Shown: positions 14,259-19,282 of the stretch, in pieces | How positions within the stretch are numbered: position 1 is the stretch's first letter | Layout of the letters: the number at the start of each line of letters is the position of its first letter | NCBI GenBank assembly: GCA_964579735.1 | Contig: CAZOHH010000043.1 | Span: forward strand, 1 to 19,282 | Source of the DNA: CAILLO01 sp964579735 | GTDB lineage: Bacteria; Bacillota; Clostridia; Saccharofermentanales; UBA5734 | Length of the DNA stretch: 19,282 nt | Direction: 5' to 3' | Notes under the pieces: model-generated | The model's database searches: none | Seen by the model: only the letters and a program-made list of their open reading frames with translations | Told to the model about the DNA's origin: nothing | Position numbers and translations under genes: made by a program

Positions 14259-15074
14259 CTACCGGCGGCGGACGGCTCGGCTGCGGCGTCCGGAGCGACC
14301 GACGAGGAGGAGGAATTCGAGGAGCGCTACCCCCAAGGTGACGAGCCATGCCGTCCACAGCCAGGCGGGAGCTGTCGCGCCTCCTTCAGCCGGGGTTGGC
14401 GAGGGCGTGGCGTCGACCGCGGGTGTCGGCGTGAGGGCGGGCGTGGTTCCAGAAGGAGTCGTGGTCGCGACCGGGTCGGGGGTGGGGGTCTCGGTCGGTT
14501 CGGGTGTCGGCGTGGCGGACGATCGGATGGTGATGGGAGGAGAATCCGTGGCGAAGGAGGAAACCGCTGCGTCGAACGAGTCCACGAATCCTCCCGTGCC
14601 GACCAGCTTGAAGGTGGAAGTACCGAGGGGAGCGTCCGCGAGGGTCATGAAGCGGAGCGTGCAAAGGAGGACGTCCAGTCCCTGCGGGATCGACTGGTTG
14701 CTCGAGGACGACCCGTCCAGATAGGTGATCAGGAGCCGTCCGTTCTTTTCCTGCGTGGTGAGCCATTCCGGAACCGTCGCTCCGGGCTCGATGGAAACCG
14801 CGCTGAACCGGGTGGCATCGAGCTGCACGGTGATGGGGCCGAGGGCGGATAGGTCGGGACAGTCCAGCAGGTGGACCTCGACGACGAACTCGTCCCCGGG
14901 GAGGAGGGCCGTGGCGTTCACCTGCAGGACGACCTGGACGGCCGACTCGGCGGCGACAGGCGACGAGAGCGGGGTTGCGGAAAGGGCCGCCAGGAGGAGG
15001 CATGCGGTGGACAGGAGAGCGAAGGGGGGCATGGATCGCCTTGTGCGGCGACCTTTGCATGGGGTGGTGTGCAT
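14259..15074 (-). CDS. Membrane-anchored cohesin-like surface protein
   Basis: A 271-residue exported protein. It has a basic n-region (KGRRTRR), a hydrophobic core and a likely signal-peptidase site near PVAA-ES (about 42), then an immunoglobulin-fold domain (about 45-183) with the cohesin pattern: VQVVLQVNATALLPGDEFVVEVHL at the first strands, GPITVQLDATRF, and GLDVLLCTLRFMT with LGTSTFKL. Two cysteines (C72, C138) might pair. A Pro/Thr linker of TPTP-type repeats (187-228), one transmembrane segment (about 237-258) and an Arg-rich tail follow. No LPxTG motif or SLH domain is present, so the anchor is the membrane itself. The chosen ATG has AGGGGA at 15082-15087; an ATG at 15092 overlaps the dockerin stop as ATGA and is the alternative. 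The cohesin assignment is by pattern and not certain. Confidence 0.72.
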   Translation of the reverse strand: MHTTPCKGRRTRRSMPPFALLSTACLLLAALSATPLSSPVAAESAVQVVLQVNATALLPGDEFVVEVHLLDCPDLSALGPITVQLDATRFSAVSIEPGATVPEWLTTQEKNGRLLITYLDGSSSSNQSIPQGLDVLLCTLRFMTLADAPLGTSTFKLVGTGGFVDSFDAAVSSFATDSPPITIRSSATPTPEPTETPTPDPVATTTPSGTTPALTPTPAVDATPSPTPAEGGATAPAWLWTAWLVTLGVALLEFLLLVGRSGRRSRAVRRR

Positions 15075-15088
15075 CGTGGATTCCCCTC

Positions 15089-17878
15089 TCATTTCGTTCG
15101 GAGACTGGAGATGCCGAGGATGTGCCGCTTCAGAAGAAGGAGGTCGGACGCTGCGATTCTACCATTGAAGTCCACGTCCGCGGCCAGGGCCGCAGGGATG
15201 CCGAGCGTGGAGAGACCGAGGATGCGGCGCTTCTGCAGGAGCAGATCGGCGGCGCTGACCAGGCCGTCGCCGTTCAGGTCGCCGTAGATGACGAGGACGA
15301 GCTCCTGATAGACCGTGCCGTCGATGGAGACCCGCAGGAGCATCCCCGTGCCCGCACGGCCCGAAGCCGGGGCACCCTGGGCGGTGAACAGCCCCACCGT
15401 GGCACCGGTCGCCGTGACGGCGGAGACGACGTTCTCGACGAGGGTTCCGGGCGAGATTCCGGTCAGGCGGGAGAGTGCCGCGTCGACGACGAGGGTCGCG
15501 CTGCCAGCGGACGGTGGACGGCGAACGACCACGAGCCGATAGGAGGACGTCGAGCCGTCTTCCGCCGTGACGAGCAGGTCCACGGAATTCTCTCCATAGT
15601 CCAGGGTGTGGAATCCGTCCCCGGTGACCTTCGCATAGTCGTTTTCCGTCGAGGCTTGCACGACGACTGCGTCCTGCGATGTCGACACTTCGACGCGATA
15701 GGGACCTGACGAAGCCGGGTCGAAGGCGGGAGAGATGGCCCCGGAGGAGGTCGACAGCGCGGACAGGAGCGAATCGGCGGAAGGGACGACGGCTACGCCA
15801 GAGACGAGGATCGCACCGGTGGAGTCGACGGCCGTCAGGTAGTCGCGGCCCGCCTTGATGGAGAGTATGCCGGACCAGCGGGCGACTTCGGACGACCCTC
15901 GGAAGGGGCGGCCGGTCCAGACCACGGTGCCGTCGACGCGCAAGCCAGCCGTGAAGTCCTCACCGGCGACGACGCCCTTGATGCCGGTCCATGATGCGAT
16001 GTCGCACTGTCCGAAGGCGTTGCTCCCAACCGCGACGACCGTGTAGTCGGAACGCAGTCCGACGGAATGGCCGCCGCCGGCAGCGACCGCGACGATGCCG
16101 GTCCATGCCGCTACGTCGGTCTGTCCTGCATCGTCGACCCCGGCCGCGATGACGGTGCGGTCCGTGCGGAGGCCGAGCGCGTGGCGGCCGCCGGCCGCGA
16201 TGGCGGTCAGGGTCGACCAGGCCGCGGCGGAAACGTCGGGGCCGCCCGGCGTCCCGACGGCCGTGCCATCCGAGCGGAGGCCGATGAGGAATCCCGGTGC
16301 CGAGGCGAGGGCGGCGATGCCCGTCCAGGAGGATGCGTCGCAGGAGAAGAACGTGCTGCCGCAGACGTCGGCCACGGTGCCATCTGTCCGGACGGCGGCG
16401 GAGTGCCAGCTGCCGGCCGAGACGGAGAAGAGGGGGACGGCGCCGGCCGATAGGGATGATGCGTCGAGCTCTTCGTAGCGGCCGGGGCCGGTTGCCGTGA
16501 GCGTGCCGTCGCCGAAGAGGACGAGGACGTGGTCGCGGCCCGCGGAGAGGACGGCGGGACCCGCCGGGTCTGCGGTCAGCGAAGGGGGAGCGCCGGCGGA
16601 GAGATCCGGGCGAGGGCGCGGGGACAGCGTAGGAGCGGTCGCCGGCACGGTCACGATCACGGAGTCGGAGAGGCCATAGGTCGGACTGGAGACCGTGATC
16701 GTGGCGCTCCCGGTGGACTTCGCGGTGATCCTGCCTTCCGTGTCGACCGAGACCTTGGTCGGGTTGTTCGAAGCGAACACGAGGTCGCCGTCGAAGGCGC
16801 CCGACGGTTCCGAAAGGAATGCGAGGTCGAACCCCTTGCCGCTGCCCAGGGAGAAATCCGCAGACAGCATCGTGACGGTGGTGAGCGGACGCAGGTCGGT
16901 CTGGCCGCGGCTGTCATCCCCCGCGCCGAGAAGCGTGCCGAAATTCGAGGCGCCGGAGAAGTCCTTCGAATCCTTCACGGCGACGGTATCCCGCGCACCC
17001 GCCGAGATGGAGATCGCGCCCGTCCAGGTGGAGGTCGAAAGCTGGCCCAGGGAGTTGTCTCCGACGGCGGAGACGGTCCCGTCCCAGCGGAGGGCGGCCG
17101 AGTGCGACCCGCCTGCCGCGATCGCGACGATGCCGGACCATCCCGTGACGAGGCACTGCGCCTCCTCGTTGCGACCGGCGGCAAGCACCGAACCGTCGGC
17201 TCGAAGGCCGAGGATATGCGCATCTCCAACCGAAACGGCGACCACGTCGGTCCAGCCATCGATGGCGCCTTGCCCCTGGTCGGTGGCTCCGGCGAGCACG
17301 ACCGTTCCGTCGATTCGAACGCCGACCGTGTTCCAGCGTCCCGCCGCCACGGCGACGATGTTCGTCCAACCCGCCACGTCGGTCTGTCCGACCGAATCGT
17401 CGCCGCAGGCCACGACGGTGCCATCCCTTCGGAGCCCAACGGTGTGTCGTCCTCCCGCCGCGATGGCGGCCAGGTTGGTCCAGGTGCCGACGTCGCACTG
17501 ACCGGAATCGTTCGAGCCCGTCGCCACGGCCGTGCCGGTGGTCTTGAGGCCGATGGTGTGACGTCCTCCGGCCGAGACGGCGACGAGGTCCGTCCACCCG
17601 TCGACAGCCGAACGGCCGTCGAGGGTGTCGCCGGCGACTGAAGCCGTTCCGTCTGCACGAAGCGCTGCGGTATGCGCTTCTCCGGCCGAAACCGCGACGA
17701 AGCCGTACCGGGTGCCCCCGTAGGTCGGGCGACTGGGCAGGGCAAGCGGGAACGAGGTCGGTCGAGTCGGCGTGACGAGCGTGAAGGCTGCCGAGGCGGG
17801 CGCGCCGGACGCCCCGCCGTCGGGGAGTCCGGCGACGAGGAGCAGGAGGCAGAGGACGAGGGCGAGCGCTCTCTTCAT
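15089..17878 (-). CDS. Secreted RCC1 double-propeller protein with a C-terminal type I dockerin
   Basis: A 929-residue exported protein. After a signal peptide (h-region about 4-17) come seven RCC1-type repeats, mostly exactly 38 residues (61-329), with core AxAAGxxHTxGLRxDGTVxAxG. A Big_2-like Ig domain follows (about 333-415), with VSVDTEGRITAKSTGSATITVSS as its hallmark region, then a second block of seven more diverged repeats (about 443-698), a cadherin-like beta-sandwich (about 703-787), a TGISPGT-containing pre-dockerin module (about 795-864) and a dockerin (865-924). Both calcium loops are present: D867, N869, D871, D878 and D901, D903, N905, D912, each followed by LLLxKRxILGxS. No enzyme domain is seen. 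It starts nine bases after the glucosaminidase gene; the G-rich ribosome site is unusually close to the ATG. The likely role is binding or display at the cell surface, with the partner unknown. Confidence 0.9.
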   Translation of the reverse strand: MKRALALVLCLLLLVAGLPDGGASGAPASAAFTLVTPTRPTSFPLALPSRPTYGGTRYGFVAVSAGEAHTAALRADGTASVAGDTLDGRSAVDGWTDLVAVSAGGRHTIGLKTTGTAVATGSNDSGQCDVGTWTNLAAIAAGGRHTVGLRRDGTVVACGDDSVGQTDVAGWTNIVAVAAGRWNTVGVRIDGTVVLAGATDQGQGAIDGWTDVVAVSVGDAHILGLRADGSVLAAGRNEEAQCLVTGWSGIVAIAAGGSHSAALRWDGTVSAVGDNSLGQLSTSTWTGAISISAGARDTVAVKDSKDFSGASNFGTLLGAGDDSRGQTDLRPLTTVTMLSADFSLGSGKGFDLAFLSEPSGAFDGDLVFASNNPTKVSVDTEGRITAKSTGSATITVSSPTYGLSDSVIVTVPATAPTLSPRPRPDLSAGAPPSLTADPAGPAVLSAGRDHVLVLFGDGTLTATGPGRYEELDASSLSAGAVPLFSVSAGSWHSAAVRTDGTVADVCGSTFFSCDASSWTGIAALASAPGFLIGLRSDGTAVGTPGGPDVSAAAWSTLTAIAAGGRHALGLRTDRTVIAAGVDDAGQTDVAAWTGIVAVAAGGGHSVGLRSDYTVVAVGSNAFGQCDIASWTGIKGVVAGEDFTAGLRVDGTVVWTGRPFRGSSEVARWSGILSIKAGRDYLTAVDSTGAILVSGVAVVPSADSLLSALSTSSGAISPAFDPASSGPYRVEVSTSQDAVVVQASTENDYAKVTGDGFHTLDYGENSVDLLVTAEDGSTSSYRLVVVRRPPSAGSATLVVDAALSRLTGISPGTLVENVVSAVTATGATVGLFTAQGAPASGRAGTGMLLRVSIDGTVYQELVLVIYGDLNGDGLVSAADLLLQKRRILGLSTLGIPAALAADVDFNGRIAASDLLLLKRHILGISSLRTK

Positions 17879-17887
17879 GGCCCTCCC

Positions 17888-19282
17888 CTACTGCGGCTTC
17901 GGCGATGTCGTCGCCGGCATGTCGGTGAAAACGGGAATACGGAAGACGAAGGAGGAATCGAGGGCGCCGATGTCGGCATAGGCGTCGTAGTACTTCACGC
18001 CCTCGTCACGGGCGGCCTGGACGTTCTGGACGAACTGGTGGTTGTAGTAGGATGGCCCGATGAGGTCGAACTTCTCGAGGTACATGGTATCCTGCCCGAC
18101 TCCGATGTAGTTGACGGCCAGATACTTCGCTCCGCCGACGATGGCCCGATACGGGTCGGACCAAGGCATGAGAAGGGTATCCTTCTCGAAGCTGGAAAGC
18201 GTTTCATAGGACGAATCGCTCCCCCACTGGGCGTATCGGATGCCGTTCTTCATGGCGCCATAACTGACCGTGGGATTGGGATAAGCGCCGATATTATAGA
18301 AGTTGAAGAACCCGGCGTAGTAGTGGACCAGGATCGTCTTCGAAGGGTCATCGGGGTAGGCGGGGTCCTGGATGGAGGCAGGCGCCAGGACGGTGCCGGC
18401 GTCGTGTAGAACGCCGTGATAGCATGTATAGTAGCTATCGAGTCCGACAAGTCCCACTCCCAGCGTCCCGAGCGCGGAGGCGATCATACCGCTCGCGGCG
18501 GAAGTCGAGACCTCCATTCTGGATTTCGACGCGAGGTGGTATGGGCTGACGCCGGACAGCGTCCCTGCCAGGAGGAAGGTCTGGGCATAGGTCATTTCGA
18601 CCGGAGTCGCCAAGCCGTCCACACCCCTGTAGAGGAAAGTATTGTAAGGTCTGCCTGTTTCCGGATTGATGGCCGGATTGCCCAACCGGACACCCGACAG
18701 GATGTCCTCGATGCCGGAGAGCGTATGCAGCGAGGGAACATAGGAGAGCTGCTCGAACTGGAAGAGTTGACGGTCGTCGAGGAAATTGCGCGGGTCAAGG
18801 TAGTAGGCGACCATCTTCTGCGAGGCCGCGACCCAGTTGGGACTGTCGTAGACCTTGAACCCGCCGCCGATGTAGGTCGGGGAGACACCGGTCGCGTCAT
18901 AGTCCGGCGAGACCATGCTGTAGTGATCGTTCGACTTGTTCGAATACCAGGGTGTCAGGTTGCGGCGCGCTCCGGCCTGACTTTCCGCCGCGAGCGCGGC
19001 CTGCCAGGACAACCCCGTAAGGAAAGGCTCTAGATTCCAGAGCGGATGCCGGATATGCGTGTCCCAGAGAGCGGCGTGGTACGTGGTCGGGAAGGCCGCC
19101 AGCGAGAGATAGAAGGCGGTGTCGCCGGACGAGTCCGTCAGCGTGACGAGGGGGGAATGGATATAGCCCTCCACGGACTTGCTGACGCCGTTCTCGACAT
19201 ACGGATAGCGAGCCAGATACCAGAGGTCCGTCGTGATGCCGCCGGAGGTGGTCGACTGCCCTCGAACCGTCGCCTTGACGAT
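17888..19282 (-). CDS. Cell-wall N-acetylglucosaminidase with SH3 domain, 5' end outside the window
   Basis: Predicted to cut the glycan strands of peptidoglycan. The 464 visible residues start inside an SH3-type domain (about 1-50, TVRGQ...LWYLARY...VEGYIHSPLV), followed by the Firmicutes-specific segment ending WVAASQKMVAYYLDPRNFLDD (149-169) and the glucosaminidase domain: FQFEQLSY (174-181), YAQTFLLAGTLSGVSPYHLASKSRME (232-257), FFNFYNIGAYPNP (325-337), YAQWGSD, MPWSDPYRAIVGGAKYLAVNYI and GQDTMYLEKFD. E257 in LASKSRME is the best candidate for the catalytic glutamate by its place in the family's LASRIxQE motif. The frame is open to the right edge, so the signal peptide and any further domains are missing; a GTG at 19174 falls inside the SH3 domain and is not the start. 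It heads the unit containing the dockerin and cohesin-like genes. Confidence 0.9.
   Translation of the reverse strand: MVKATVRGQSTTSGGITTDLWYLARYPYVENGVSKSVEGYIHSPLVTLTDSSGDTAFYLSLAAFPTTYHAALWDTHIRHPLWNLEPFLTGLSWQAALAAESQAGARRNLTPWYSNKSNDHYSMVSPDYDATGVSPTYIGGGFKVYDSPNWVAASQKMVAYYLDPRNFLDDRQLFQFEQLSYVPSLHTLSGIEDILSGVRLGNPAINPETGRPYNTFLYRGVDGLATPVEMTYAQTFLLAGTLSGVSPYHLASKSRMEVSTSAASGMIASALGTLGVGLVGLDSYYTCYHGVLHDAGTVLAPASIQDPAYPDDPSKTILVHYYAGFFNFYNIGAYPNPTVSYGAMKNGIRYAQWGSDSSYETLSSFEKDTLLMPWSDPYRAIVGGAKYLAVNYIGVGQDTMYLEKFDLIGPSYYNHQFVQNVQAARDEGVKYYDAYADIGALDSSFVFRIPVFTDMPATTSPKPQ

Noticed and set aside
15800..17700. Repeated GC-rich nucleotide segments that might be a CRISPR or tandem DNA repeat
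   Set aside because: They follow codons of the RCC1 repeats, are imperfect and lie in an open frame, so the repeat is at protein level.

Overview
The window is GC-rich, fully bacterial DNA with genes packed almost end to end; no stretch longer than about 215 bases lacks a gene. Strong AGGAGG-type ribosome sites, a Bacillus-type MetA (Glu111), a Firmicutes-type N-acetylglucosaminidase with a bacterial SH3 domain, and a dockerin and a cohesin-like domain in neighbouring genes point to a high-GC member of the Bacillota, most likely an uncultured clostridial lineage. This is inferred from protein style only. No tRNA, rRNA, CRISPR array, transposase, integrase or phage gene was seen.

Region 1 (1-7662) is a patchwork of short housekeeping units on alternating strands. 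It holds nnrE (NAD(P)HX repair, cut by the left edge), ttcA (tRNA thiolation), trxA, a GH36-like protein that has lost most expected catalytic motifs, a udk-like kinase followed by metA, and prfC (release factor 3). Several divergent gaps show good sigma-A-type promoters, often with an extended -10. trxA has a clear intrinsic terminator placed inside the end of the convergent ttcA. The gap between trxA and the GH36-like gene carries a 24-bp near-perfect palindrome and a separate 14-bp dyad.

Region 2 (7722-14133) is a tight minus-strand operon, in transcription order gtrA-like, polyprenyl glycosylphosphotransferase, folC, a membrane protein with TPR-like ends, and thrC. The first three are joined by one-base TGATG stop/start overlaps, and folC overlaps the next gene by 13 bases. 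A candidate extended -10 promoter and a hairpin abutting the ribosome site lie ahead of gtrA. Lipid-linked glycan assembly is thus mixed with folate and threonine synthesis.

Region 3 (14259-19282, minus strand) encodes three exported proteins in order: a peptidoglycan N-acetylglucosaminidase (its 5' end lies outside the window), a 929-residue protein with two blocks of seven RCC1 repeats ending in a type I dockerin, and a small membrane-anchored cohesin-like protein. The dockerin and the cohesin-like domain are encoded back to back. The best reading is a minimal cellulosome-like surface docking module that displays a double beta-propeller rather than a polysaccharide-degrading enzyme. This is the most interesting candidate system in the window; the pairing itself is inferred and untested.
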